Positions 23,635 to 30,621 of a stretch of 40,030 nucleotides of DNA are shown piece after piece. Numbering within the stretch: position 1 is the stretch's first letter; each line of letters opens with the position of its first letter. This DNA comes from a virus, in IMG/VR virus record IMGVR_UViG_3300032241_001617, positions 1-40,030 of that record. One strand, written 5' to 3'. Both the position numbers and the translations under genes were made by a program. The notes under the pieces were generated by a model. That model searched no databases and was not told the DNA's origin. It worked only from the letters and a program-made list of their open reading frames with translations.

Positions 23635-24333
23635 ATGCAAACTGACGGCTACACTAAACTCCACGCTTCCATATTAACCTCAACAATCTGGCTCGAGTCT
23701 GACCATGTGCGGATCGTTTGGATTACGCTACTTGCTTTGGCGAACAAGGAGGGTGTAGTGCAAGGCTCTGTGCCAGGACTTGCAAGCGTGGCTCGAGTGC
23801 CTGTCGATAAGGCTCGAGAGGCGATTACACGGCTTTTGGATCCAGACCCCGATTCCAGGTCAAAAACAGAGGATGGCCGACGCCTTGAAGCAATCGAAGG
23901 GGGATGGCGCCTAATCAACTTCGATTTTTACAGAAAACTTCACAGTGAAGAGCAGCGAAGGGAATATAAGCGCCTATGGATGGCCGAAAAGCGCAAAGAG
24001 TCCACAGCTGTCCACAAAAGTCCACATGTGTCCAAAGTGGACAATGTTGATACAAGCATAAGCAAGAAGCAGAATACAGAAGCAGAAACACAAACAGATG
24101 AATCATGGCTCGCTTCGCTCGCCTCCGACCCGGCTAACGCCGGGGTCGATGTGGCGAGAGAGGCTGACAAGGCTCGTTTCTGGTGCTCGAACAATCGGCG
24201 CAAGTTCACGCGAAAGATGTTTGTCAATTGGCTACTGAGGGCAGACAGGACAATCAGCGGAATGGCGAAGGACACAACCGTCAGTTGGCAAAGGGCGGTC
24301 GTGACCGCCGAAGAACACGCGAAAGGATTTTGA
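23635..24333 (+). CDS. Phage replication initiator (O-like)
   Basis: 232 residues. The N-terminal 115 residues match the winged-helix replisome-organiser type common in phages: YTKLHASILTSTIW, HVRIVWITLLALANKEGVV, SVPGLASVARV, then ARE-x-x-x-x-LLDPDPDSRS and the basic helix RREYKRLWMAEKRK. Residues 120-160 are a polar linker whose DNA forms the iteron array, followed by a helical C-terminus (NRRKFTRKMFVNWLLRADR) that may bind the helicase loader. The lambda O gene has the same arrangement of iterons in its middle. Followed at 2 bases by the methyltransferase gene, with a DnaC-like loader after that. Confidence 0.75.
   Translation: MQTDGYTKLHASILTSTIWLESDHVRIVWITLLALANKEGVVQGSVPGLASVARVPVDKAREAITRLLDPDPDSRSKTEDGRRLEAIEGGWRLINFDFYRKLHSEEQRREYKRLWMAEKRKESTAVHKSPHVSKVDNVDTSISKKQNTEAETQTDESWLASLASDPANAGVDVAREADKARFWCSNNRRKFTRKMFVNWLLRADRTISGMAKDTTVSWQRAVVTAEEHAKGF
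23999..24046 (+). promoter_or_regulatory. Iteron array, candidate replication origin core
   Basis: TCCACA at 24001, 24011 and 24021 and TCCAAA at 24031 recur at an exact 10-bp period in the same direction, each preceded by GT or GTG-like bases, and are followed by one inverted copy TGGACA at 24038-24043. The units resemble weak DnaA boxes or initiator sites. The array lies inside the initiator gene. Confidence 0.65.
24047..24110 (+). other. A-rich stretch next to the iterons, candidate unwinding element
   Basis: After the iterons the coding strand is strongly purine- and A-rich (repeats of AAGCA, AGAAGCAGAA, AAACACAAACAG). In lambda a similar A-rich stretch beside the iterons melts first. 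The composition contrasts with the GC-rich neighbourhood. Confidence 0.45.
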
Positions 24334-24335
24334 CC

Positions 24336-25028
24336 ATGAAGCCCTACTATCAAGACGACGCGGTGACGATTTATCACGCTAACGCTATTGATTGGCTGGC
24401 TGAGTTACCGCGCTGCGCAATCGCCTTTGCGCTTACCCTCACAGACCCTCCATACGGGATCAATGGGGGTAGGGGCGGCACATCCCGAGAGCGAAACCGT
24501 GGTGGTTACGTGGGGGCATTTACCGCCGAAATGGACACGCCACTATATATCGAGTCGATGGTGGTTCCTATCGTTAAGGCATCCATTGAGCGGTCGACGG
24601 CCAGTATTGTCACCCCAGGGAATAAAAACTTTTGCCTGTACCCGCAACCCGAGTCCTTTGGATGCCTGTGGCAACCTTCAGGTTCAGGAGCGCAGCATTG
24701 GGGGTGGTGCGATTCTCAGCCCATTTTCTATTACGGACGATCCCCTTTGGCTGGCATCGAATTGTCTAAGTGTTCCTTCGAGAACCGCGAGCATGACGAG
24801 TGTGACAACGGACACCCGTGCCCGAAGCCCTATAAGATTTGGCTCAAATTGCTGTCAAAGGGGCTTGGCGACCGGCCGGGCCCGGTGTTTGACCCCTTCA
24901 TGGGCAGCGGCACAACTCTCCGCGCCGCAAAAGACCTTGGCCGCAAGGCCATTGGCATCGAAATGGAGGAACGCTACTGCGAGATTGCTGCCAAGCGCAT
25001 GGCGCAGGAAGTGTTTAATTTCAAATAA
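24336..25028 (+). CDS. Orphan DNA methyltransferase (N4/N6, beta-type order)
   Basis: 230 residues. The start at 24336 follows a good AAAGGA site seven bases upstream. TDPPYG at 36-41 is catalytic motif IV, and FDPFMGSGTT at 185-194 is the SAM-binding motif I, followed by GRKAIGIEMEERYCEIA (motifs II-III). Motif IV before motif I is the beta order. The variable middle (70-165) would hold the target recognition part. There is no restriction enzyme nearby, so it probably modifies the phage DNA to escape host restriction or marks the origin. It lies between the initiator and helicase-loader genes. Confidence 0.88.
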   Translation: MKPYYQDDAVTIYHANAIDWLAELPRCAIAFALTLTDPPYGINGGRGGTSRERNRGGYVGAFTAEMDTPLYIESMVVPIVKASIERSTASIVTPGNKNFCLYPQPESFGCLWQPSGSGAQHWGWCDSQPIFYYGRSPLAGIELSKCSFENREHDECDNGHPCPKPYKIWLKLLSKGLGDRPGPVFDPFMGSGTTLRAAKDLGRKAIGIEMEERYCEIAAKRMAQEVFNFK

Positions 25029-25029
25029 C

Positions 25030-25824
25030 ATGAACACCGAACCCGAAATTCCGTTTGAAGCGTTGGAACCCGAGCCAGCATGGGAGTCAGTAGGCAACCG
25101 CTATTGCCCCGAGCCGGTCGCAATGGACTCCCTTGTGGCCGAAATGAAGGCTAGCCCGATGCTCACAGGCATTGCGGCCCCTGACCCTGACCTGCACCCC
25201 TACGAGGGCAAATGCAGGCAATGCGGCATAGAGCTGCATCCCGATTGGATTCAGCTTGAACGGTGCGAAGGCTGGTTTCCGGTCAATATCCACGAAGAGT
25301 GCAAGCCCGCCTACTACGCTTGCACAGGCGTTGCGGCGATCCAGGCCGAGCAATGGCAAAAGATTTGCCCGCCCGAGTTTCGGTCGCCGTGGGACGACAA
25401 GAAGGGCAATGCCGGGCTGCTGAAAAAGGTGCTGAGCTACGACCACAAGCAGGGCAAAGGGCTGCTGATTCACGGGACGAGCGGTGCAGGCAAGACGAGG
25501 GCGGCGTGGCAGCTTGTGCGGCAGATCATGGAGCAGGGGACGGCGGTCACGTTTGTCGAGTCGATTGACCTGCCTGACGAGAACGCCCGCGACATGATCC
25601 ATTTCCCTGTCTTGGTGATTGACGACCTTGGCAACGACAAGATGCAGGCGACAAAAGAAGCCCTTGTACTCAAGATCCTGCGGTCGCGGTTCCAATGGCG
25701 GCGGCCCACGATTATCACGACGCAGTTCAATGGGACAAAGCTCGCGGAGAGGTTCAGCGACGGCAACACGGCGCAGGCGGTCATTCGCCGGCTGCGTGAG
25801 TTCTGCGATGGTGTCGCCGCTTGA
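25030..25824 (+). CDS. DnaC-like helicase loader ATPase with N-terminal zinc site
   Basis: 264 residues. Residues 55-95 have a Cys/His cluster (C62, C65, C79, H88, C91) that probably binds zinc, as in DnaC-like phage loaders. The AAA+ core has Walker A GTSGAGKT at 149-156, Walker B LVIDDLGND at 195-203, TIITTQFNG as sensor I region at 227-235 and an arginine-rich end (VIRRLREFC at 251-259). It would load the host replicative helicase at the phage origin, in partnership with the O-like initiator. It begins one base after the methyltransferase stop. Confidence 0.82.
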   Translation: MNTEPEIPFEALEPEPAWESVGNRYCPEPVAMDSLVAEMKASPMLTGIAAPDPDLHPYEGKCRQCGIELHPDWIQLERCEGWFPVNIHEECKPAYYACTGVAAIQAEQWQKICPPEFRSPWDDKKGNAGLLKKVLSYDHKQGKGLLIHGTSGAGKTRAAWQLVRQIMEQGTAVTFVESIDLPDENARDMIHFPVLVIDDLGNDKMQATKEALVLKILRSRFQWRRPTIITTQFNGTKLAERFSDGNTAQAVIRRLREFCDGVAA

Positions 25825-25829
25825 CAGTC

Positions 25830-25840
25830 TTGCGCTTAGC
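25830..25840. repeat. TTGCGCTTAGC element, copy 1
   Basis: This 11-mer lies in the short gap after the helicase-loader stop. It recurs at 26026-26036 as part of a perfect TTGCGC-TTA-GCGCAA palindrome. Both copies lie before small early genes. A TTGACA (25821-25826) precedes this copy. Confidence 0.4.
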
Positions 25841-25856
25841 CCATACTGAAACGGCA

Positions 25857-26015
25857 ATGAGTACGCGAAAGAAAAAGGGTAATCCCAAGATGGCGCGGAG
25901 CAAAAGCGTTTGCCGTGAGGCTGCAAAGCAGCGTTGGGCGAACTACTGGAAAGAAAAAGAGATTCTTGCAAACGCCTATGCGTCAGGGATTTTGACGCCA
26001 CCCGATAAAAATTAA
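25857..26015 (+). CDS. Small basic early protein, 52 aa
   Basis: ATG at 25857. The frame is open 12 codons further, but those overlap the end of the loader gene. The N-terminus is Lys/Arg-rich (STRKKKGNPKMARSK), followed by an amphipathic helix (REAAKQRWANYWKEKEILA). Probably nucleic-acid binding. No family recognised. Confidence 0.55.
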   Translation: MSTRKKKGNPKMARSKSVCREAAKQRWANYWKEKEILANAYASGILTPPDKN

Positions 26016-26025
26016 GGAATATGTA

Positions 26026-26040
26026 TTGCGCTTAGCGCAA
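26026..26040. promoter_or_regulatory. Perfect palindrome TTGCGC-TTA-GCGCAA
   Basis: A 15-base inverted repeat with 6-bp arms lies in the 87-base gap before the 77-residue gene. Its left half plus GC repeats at 25830-25840. It is suited to bind a dimeric regulator, or forms a small hairpin without T-tail. Confidence 0.4.
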
Positions 26041-26102
26041 AGATAGTGTCCACTCTGATTCGTCGAGGGCAGCACAACGCAAACCCGAGACAAATCTTAA
26101 AC

Positions 26103-26336
26103 ATGACAACCGCCACACGCACGCCGCAGGTCGGCGAAATCTACGAATCGTTTAACGCCAACCCCTTTTTGAGGGGCAACACAGTTTTACGCATCGAGGC
26201 AGTAAAGGATGGTTATGTCCTTTACAGCTTCAAGCAAGCTGACGGCACGTTTTCCACGTACCGCCCCCATTGCGATACCGAATCGGTGGAGAGCTTCCTG
26301 TCCCGCTACCATCTCCAGCCCGTCGTCACCGCCTAA
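26103..26336 (+). CDS. Small early protein, 77 aa, unknown
   Basis: ATG at 26103; a GTG at 26046 would add 19 residues of non-conserved look. The sequence (VGEIYESFNANPFLRGNT, VLRIEAVKDGYVLYSF, SVESFLSRYHL) suggests a small β-barrel with an SH3-like KDGYV-L-Y turn, as in short phage proteins that begin with PQVGEIY. No function assigned. Confidence 0.6.
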   Translation: MTTATRTPQVGEIYESFNANPFLRGNTVLRIEAVKDGYVLYSFKQADGTFSTYRPHCDTESVESFLSRYHLQPVVTA

Positions 26337-26337
26337 C

Positions 26338-26424
26338 ATGACCACCTTCACCCATACGCCGAACGGCTACACGGCGATTGCCGATGCCGCTTGGACGCTG
26401 ATCCAAAAGGAGAAAATCGGATGA
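26338..26424 (+). CDS. Very short protein, 28 aa
   Basis: ATG one base after the previous stop; the stop overlaps the next ATG (ATGA). The product begins MTTFTHTPNGYTAIADAAWT. Its first 22 bases are identical to the start of the gene at 26777, so it may be a cut-down copy of that gene's 5' end kept for translational coupling. The AAGGAGA in its last codons serves as the ribosome site of the next gene. Confidence 0.45.
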   Translation: MTTFTHTPNGYTAIADAAWTLIQKEKIG

Positions 26425-26780
26425 GGACGCGCAAACAAACCGTTGAGCCCATGTCCGTTGATCGCTTCTTTGAGGTAGCGAAGTTTGCCGAGGTAAACGA
26501 CCTATTTGGGTTCGGGGTGGTGTTAAGCGATGACCTAAGGGAGAAAATCGCCTACGGCCTTGAATTAGAAGCTATGGGCCAAGATTTGGAACTGCTGCAC
26601 CATCGCCACGAGTATGTCACCTATTATTGTGCAATAATCGACGGCAAGCAGTGGGATTGGATGCACACTTGGACGGATGAATCTGACGGGCCGTTAGCGC
26701 CCCCTGGTTGCGAGGAGCAGGCATTTTACACAGATCGTGCCGTAAAGGTCTTTCTTAAGCGCAGGTATCCCACGCCATGA
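26421..26780 (+). CDS. Unknown early protein, 119 aa
   Basis: ATG at 26421 with a strong AAGGAGA site about eight bases upstream. A soluble acidic protein: a helical first half (MSVDRFFEVAKFAEVNDLFG) then an aromatic-rich β part (HEYVTYYCAIIDGKQWDWMHTW) and a basic end (FLKRRYPTP). No motif or family recognised. ATGA overlap with the next gene. Confidence 0.6.
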   Translation: MRTRKQTVEPMSVDRFFEVAKFAEVNDLFGFGVVLSDDLREKIAYGLELEAMGQDLELLHHRHEYVTYYCAIIDGKQWDWMHTWTDESDGPLAPPGCEEQAFYTDRAVKVFLKRRYPTP

Positions 26781-27022
26781 CCACCTTCACCCATACGCTT
26801 TACCGTCTGATTGACGACGACGACGAACAGGAGGCCATTGAGGTCACGGTTGAGGCAACCGTCGTCTGGATGCGTGCCGAATACCCCGGCGACCAGTCTG
26901 GCTACGGTTGCGACGACCTTCGGGTAACGACGAAGGACGGCGGCAAGGTCAAGCTTACCGCCACAGAAGACGAGGATCTGCGGAGCATCGCAGTCAAAAT
27001 GGCAACAGGGAGGGAGGCATGA
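26777..27022 (+). CDS. Small acidic early protein, 81 aa
   Basis: ATGA overlap at both ends. It begins MTTFTHTLYRLIDDDDEQEA, then β-strand pattern (IEVTVEATVVWMRAEYPG, LRVTTKDGGKVKLTATEDED). It resembles short phage proteins of unknown role. It shares its first 22 bases with the gene at 26338. Confidence 0.6.
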   Translation: MTTFTHTLYRLIDDDDEQEAIEVTVEATVVWMRAEYPGDQSGYGCDDLRVTTKDGGKVKLTATEDEDLRSIAVKMATGREA

Positions 27023-27204
27023 CCCCCGACGAAAAAGCCGACACGGTGCGGCTGATGGGCTTTCGCTCGACTGCCCTCGGCATGGACGTCGTGAACGCAT
27101 GGCTCGCAATGGCCCCTGTTCGCGCAGAAAGGCTTGCCGACTGCAAGACGCAGCTAGAGCGGGATGCGGACGATGCCGTGGAGATGACGGAGGGCGAGCA
27201 ATGA
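27019..27204 (+). CDS. Small early protein, 61 aa, unknown
   Basis: ATGA overlaps at both ends and an AGGGAGG site before the ATG. Mostly helical (DEKADTVRLMGFRSTALGMD, ERLADCKTQLERDADDAVE). No recognised domain. Confidence 0.55.
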   Translation: MTPDEKADTVRLMGFRSTALGMDVVNAWLAMAPVRAERLADCKTQLERDADDAVEMTEGEQ

Positions 27205-27425
27205 CCTTTGCCGCTGAACTCACCCTGACCCTTGGCGCGATGCTGCTTGCCGCGCTGATCGTGGCCGACGCCCTTGAGCGCCACGCGAAGCGGAAGGCCG
27301 ACGCCGACTGGCAGGACCGCTACTTCACGCAAATCAACCTGGACCGCCGCAAGCGCAACGCACGCGGCCAGTTCAAGCCCGCCAATTACGGAACTTTCAC
27401 AATTTCATCCCATGACCACAACTGA
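27201..27425 (+). CDS. Small membrane-anchored protein, 74 aa
   Basis: Residues 5-23 form one hydrophobic helix (AELTLTLGAMLLAALIVAD), followed by a strongly basic cytoplasmic part (RHAKRKADADW, LDRRKRNARGQ). It overlaps the ERF gene by 14 bases. A role in tethering replication or recombination proteins to the membrane is possible but unproven. Confidence 0.6.
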   Translation: MTFAAELTLTLGAMLLAALIVADALERHAKRKADADWQDRYFTQINLDRRKRNARGQFKPANYGTFTISSHDHN

Positions 27426-28134
27426 ACTATCCCTAAACGACGAGCGCGTTGCGCCGTCCGTCCCTTCCATGATGCAGGCCGTCATTGAGAAGGGAGTAAC
27501 CGCTGACAACGTGGTAGCCCTTGAACGCTTGGTGGACCTCTACGAGCGTATGCAGACGCGGGACGCCGAGAAGCAGTTTAACGCCGCGTTTGTGAAGCTC
27601 CAATCGGAGTTGCCCGTGATCGTGGCATCGTCCGAGATTCCGAACCGTGGCCGATACGAGCGTTTTGAGGACGTGATGCGCCAGATCGGCGACCCGCTCA
27701 AGTCCAACGGATTCAGCGTGTCCTTCACGCAGGACACAAAGGACAACCGAGTGACAGTAACCTGCCACCTTCGCCACATCGGAGGGCACGCACAAGCCAA
27801 CAGCTTCACAGTGCGGGCGGGCGGCAAGGCGGACAGCGATACCCAATCCGACTGCAAGGCTTCGACCACAGCCAAGCGCAACGCGCTCCTGCAGGCCCTC
27901 AACATCGTGATCCGCCAGGACGTTTTCCAAGATGAGGAAGGCAACGATGCCAGCATCGAAGGCGGGCCGATTGATTGGTCGCAGGTATCGTTCCTCAAGG
28001 ATTTGTGCAAAGAGGTAAACGCGGACGTTCCGGCGTTCCTCAAGTTTGCTGGAGTCGCAGCGTTTGAGGCGATCCCAAGTGCCCGTTACGCCGAGCTTGT
28101 GCGTGCGCTGGAAAAGAAGAAGGCCAAGCGGTGA
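27412..28134 (+). CDS. erf: ERF-family single-strand annealing protein
   Basis: 240 residues. The ERF hallmark runs from about residue 50: AEKQFNAAFVKLQSELP, NRGRYERFEDVMRQIGDPLKSNGFSVSF, VTCHLRHIGGHAQANSF and a C-terminal DTQSDCKASTTAKRNALLQALNI that matches the family's G-S-x-x-T-Y-x-R-R-Y-x-L helix. It forms rings on ssDNA and anneals complementary strands. Immediately followed, with GTGA overlap, by a YqaJ exonuclease, giving a two-part recombination system like lambda Red. It could recircularise a redundant genome after injection. Confidence 0.85.
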   Translation: MTTTELSLNDERVAPSVPSMMQAVIEKGVTADNVVALERLVDLYERMQTRDAEKQFNAAFVKLQSELPVIVASSEIPNRGRYERFEDVMRQIGDPLKSNGFSVSFTQDTKDNRVTVTCHLRHIGGHAQANSFTVRAGGKADSDTQSDCKASTTAKRNALLQALNIVIRQDVFQDEEGNDASIEGGPIDWSQVSFLKDLCKEVNADVPAFLKFAGVAAFEAIPSARYAELVRALEKKKAKR

Positions 28135-28739
28135 AGATAATCAACGTAAATCAAGGGTCTGTGGAGTGGCTGCAATCGCGGCTTGGGGTCATCACCGCCA
28201 GCGAGGCGGACGCGCTTGTGACCAGCAAGGGTAAGGTGAAGGAGGGCGGGGCGGTTGACACGTACCTGTATCGCAAGCTGGCCGAGAAGCTGACGGGCTA
28301 CTGCCCCGAAATGTTTGACAGCTACGAAATGGATCAAGGGCGCATGATGGAGACGACGGCAATACCGTTCTACGAGTTTACCACCGGCAGAAAGGTTGAG
28401 CGCGTCGGATTCATAACGACGGACGACGGTGCGGCAGGGTGCTCACCAGATGGTATGCTTGAAAACGGGAGCGGGCTTGAAATCAAGTGCCCGCAGGCGC
28501 CGAACCACATCAAGTACCTACTGGGAGGCGTTGTGCCCGACGAATACGTTGTGCAGGTGCAAATGAGCATCTGGGTCACGCACGCGCCGTATTGGACGTT
28601 TCTAAGCTACTCGCGCAAGCTGCCCGCGCTGATAGTGAGGGCAGACCCCGACCCGAAGATCCAGGCCGCGATTTCGGAGGCGGTGGGGACATTCACGCAG
28701 CGTATGAGCGCCGCAGTTGCGGCAATAACAAGCAAATGA
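28131..28739 (+). CDS. YqaJ-family alkaline exonuclease
   Basis: 202 residues from a GTG that overlaps the ERF stop. GSVEWLQSRLGVITASEAD at 9-27 is the family start; GCSPDG at 103-108 (Asp107), LEIKCP at 116-121 (Glu117, Lys119) and YVVQVQMSIWVT at 139-150 are the restriction-endonuclease-fold active site (D...E-x-K...Q). It would resect double-stranded ends so that the ERF protein can anneal them. Confidence 0.88.
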   Translation: MKIINVNQGSVEWLQSRLGVITASEADALVTSKGKVKEGGAVDTYLYRKLAEKLTGYCPEMFDSYEMDQGRMMETTAIPFYEFTTGRKVERVGFITTDDGAAGCSPDGMLENGSGLEIKCPQAPNHIKYLLGGVVPDEYVVQVQMSIWVTHAPYWTFLSYSRKLPALIVRADPDPKIQAAISEAVGTFTQRMSAAVAAITSK

Positions 28740-29212
28740 CCACCGACCCAACCACCCCTAGCATGAGCACCTACCTAGACGAACTCTCAGCCAACATTCC
28801 GCTCAACACAGAGCGTTCGTGGCGGTCAATGGCCGAGGAAGCCTGCGCCGAAGTCGATTCGCTGCGAGCCCGTCTCGCCGCAACCGAAGCCGACGCCAAA
28901 GCCGCGAAGGAGGAAAACGAACGGTTAAACACGGCGCACATCAAGTTTCCTGCCATTCAGAAAAGCGCGGAGTTGCTCCAAGCTGAAAACCGATTTCTCC
29001 GCAAGTGTCTAGATACGGAGGGCAAAGCTGGACTGGCGACCGCGCTAGAATCCGCGAAGGAACGCGAGGAGGGGTTAACGAAGGCGTTGGGAGACTTGCT
29101 CGACGAGCAAAACGGTGTGCGGCTTTTCACCCGCAAAAGCAAAAAAGAATATCTGGCGGCAGTCGAAGCCGCCCGCACAGCCATCGTCGCCGCACGAAAG
29201 GCCGCGCAGTGA
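28736..29212 (+). CDS. Coiled-coil early protein, 158 aa
   Basis: ATGA overlap with the exonuclease gene. A long Ala/Glu/Leu-rich helix covers about residues 35-135 (EEACAEVDSLRARLAATEAD, ALESAKEREEGLTKALG), then a basic helical end. Probably an oligomeric structural or adaptor protein. No enzyme motif. Confidence 0.65.
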   Translation: MTTDPTTPSMSTYLDELSANIPLNTERSWRSMAEEACAEVDSLRARLAATEADAKAAKEENERLNTAHIKFPAIQKSAELLQAENRFLRKCLDTEGKAGLATALESAKEREEGLTKALGDLLDEQNGVRLFTRKSKKEYLAAVEAARTAIVAARKAAQ

Positions 29213-29598
29213 CCGACGCCGACCTAGAAAAACGCCTCGCGGAGATTGAAGGGTGGACTGCGACTCCGAACATGGGCGCAGCTGTAGGTTTCCTGCTTCG
29301 CTCGCCTAAAGGCGAAACAGATTGGTGCACCATTTATGGCACAAGGGAACAAGCGTTGTCCCGAGCTTGTGAGTACCTGACCGACGCCAACGCGGTGCTG
29401 CGGGTTTTGGAAAAATGGCCCCACGGGTTCGAGTGGGGCAAGTATCAGTCGGGCGTCGCCGCAAAGGGCGAGGAGTACTACTGCATCCTTTCAGCAACAG
29501 GAGCGCGTGACGGGAAGTTCCACAGGGGAAAAGGGCCAACTTTGTGCCGCGCCGCCTGCCTCGCCATCGTCAACGCGCAGGAGGGGAAGCAAGCCTAA
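29209..29598 (+). CDS. Phage ABA-sandwich-like protein, 129 aa
   Basis: A GTG overlaps the previous stop. Its layout (LEKRLAEIEGW start, PHGFEWGKYQSG, GEEYYCILSATG, then a C-terminal helix RAACLAIVNAQ) fits the small phage ABA-sandwich family, which is widespread in early regions and has no known biochemical role. Assignment is by pattern only. Confidence 0.5.
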   Translation: MTDADLEKRLAEIEGWTATPNMGAAVGFLLRSPKGETDWCTIYGTREQALSRACEYLTDANAVLRVLEKWPHGFEWGKYQSGVAAKGEEYYCILSATGARDGKFHRGKGPTLCRAACLAIVNAQEGKQA

Positions 29599-29616
29599 CC
29601 CGCCACCGGGAAAATT

Positions 29617-29886
29617 ATGAGCATGACCCGCAACGACCGCACAGCCCATCGCGCCCTTAACCGCGCCCGCATCGAGGGCAGGCCAGCGGAATTCCTTTTC
29701 GTGCCAGAGATGCAGCGGCTCATACGCAGCGAGCAGCCAATGAAAGACATTCGCCCCTTCGCGCTTTGGGCATGGCCTGACGGCGCGATCCACTATCCGA
29801 CTGACTTGAAAAAGCGGTTCCGTCAGGTCGCCGCTGGAATACCTTGGCAGGACTGCGCACGGGGCAATCCGTTCACAATGCCATGA
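29617..29886 (+). CDS. Small early protein, 89 aa
   Basis: ATG at 29617 (a second at 29623). Basic first part (RTAHRALNRARIEGRPAEF), aromatic middle (FALWAWPDGAIHYPTDLKKR). No family recognised. ATGA overlap with the following gene. Confidence 0.55.
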   Translation: MSMTRNDRTAHRALNRARIEGRPAEFLFVPEMQRLIRSEQPMKDIRPFALWAWPDGAIHYPTDLKKRFRQVAAGIPWQDCARGNPFTMP

Positions 29887-30161
29887 CCAAGCAGCTCTTT
29901 TCCACCATAACCGGCGTCGATTGGCTGCTGGCTTTTGAACGCGCCAAGACCGAAGCCAACCCGCTTGAGGCCCAGATCGCCCGCAAGGTGCTCGAACTTA
30001 ACGCAAACTCTTATTTCGCCACGGAGACCCAACACCAGCAGGAGCGCATCGTGGCGCAGGCAACAGACGACATACGAAGGCTGGTAAAACAAGAACATGA
30101 TCGCACTTACAATCCACGAACGCGCCAACCTGATCCGAGCGGGGCTGATAACGCTTCCTGA
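29883..30161 (+). CDS. Small helical early protein, 92 aa
   Basis: Soluble and helical (GVDWLLAFERAKTEANPLEA, QHQQERIVAQATDDIRRLV) with a polar, probably disordered end. The last 65 bases overlap the next gene in another frame. Function unknown. Confidence 0.5.
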   Translation: MTKQLFSTITGVDWLLAFERAKTEANPLEAQIARKVLELNANSYFATETQHQQERIVAQATDDIRRLVKQEHDRTYNPRTRQPDPSGADNAS

Positions 30162-30318
30162 ACCCAAGGGGCCGACCATTGAGGACATACGCCGCAAAAA
30201 CCGGGAACGCCGCGCCAAATGGCTCGCAAATCCTGAAAACCGCGCCAAGGACCTAGCCCGCGTAAAGGCGGCACAGGCCAAAAAACGCGCAGAACGCATC
30301 AAAAACTCAAATGAGTAA
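30097..30318 (+). CDS. Small very basic protein, 73 aa
   Basis: After a short hydrophobic start the product is almost only Arg/Lys/Ala (RRKNRERRAKWLANPENRAK, AAQAKKRAERIK), probably a DNA- or RNA-binding helix. The 65-base overlap with the upstream gene is unusual for this operon, so one of the two may be shorter than drawn. Confidence 0.5.
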   Translation: MIALTIHERANLIRAGLITLPEPKGPTIEDIRRKNRERRAKWLANPENRAKDLARVKAAQAKKRAERIKNSNE

Positions 30319-30571
30319 ATACGACAACACGAACAGCGGAATCCTGGCACGCAACAGCCGAAAGGACAAGGAAACGCACCCCGACTATACGGGTCAGGCC
30401 GACATTGATGGGGTTGGTTATTGGATAAGTGGCTGGCTAAAGACGGGTAAGGACGGCAGCAAGCTGGCGGGGCAGAAGTTTTTCAGCCTCAAGTTTAAGC
30501 CGAAGGACACCCAACAGGCCGCGCCAGCCCCAAAAGCCACCCCAGAGAACGACGAGGACGTGCCATTCTAG
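30311..30571 (+). CDS. Small protein with an SSB-type acidic C-terminal tail
   Basis: 86 residues. The first part (MSKYDNTNSGILARNSRKDK, HPDYTGQADIDGVGYWISGW, FFSLKFKPK) belongs to a very common early-phage family with a compact β-fold and an N-terminal Lys-Tyr-Asn-Thr-N-S-G pattern. The last seven residues, NDEDVPF, mimic the DDDIPF tail of bacterial SSB that recruits replication and repair proteins, after a Pro/Ala-rich linker. With ERF and YqaJ in the same operon and no other SSB seen, it may act as the phage ssDNA-binding or SSB-mimic protein. Function is inferred. Confidence 0.65.
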   Translation: MSKYDNTNSGILARNSRKDKETHPDYTGQADIDGVGYWISGWLKTGKDGSKLAGQKFFSLKFKPKDTQQAAPAPKATPENDEDVPF

Positions 30572-30599
30572 GCCGTTTCCTTGGCTTTTACGGCCTTTT
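30570..30599 (+). terminator. Probable terminator after the SSB-tail gene
   Basis: AGGCCGT (30570-30576) pairs with ACGGCCT (30590-30596), 7 bp with a 13-base loop, followed by TTTTG. It overlaps the stop codon. A second small hairpin (GGCC-TTTTGA-GGCC) can form from its right arm. Modest strength. Confidence 0.45.
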
Positions 30600-30621
30600 G
30601 AGGCCCTAACCTATACCTACT

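Noticed and set aside
25087-26001. Minus-strand open frame of 304 codons opposite the helicase loader
   Set aside because: Composition is a codon shadow of the loader gene, whose Walker motifs and zinc site are clear on the plus strand.
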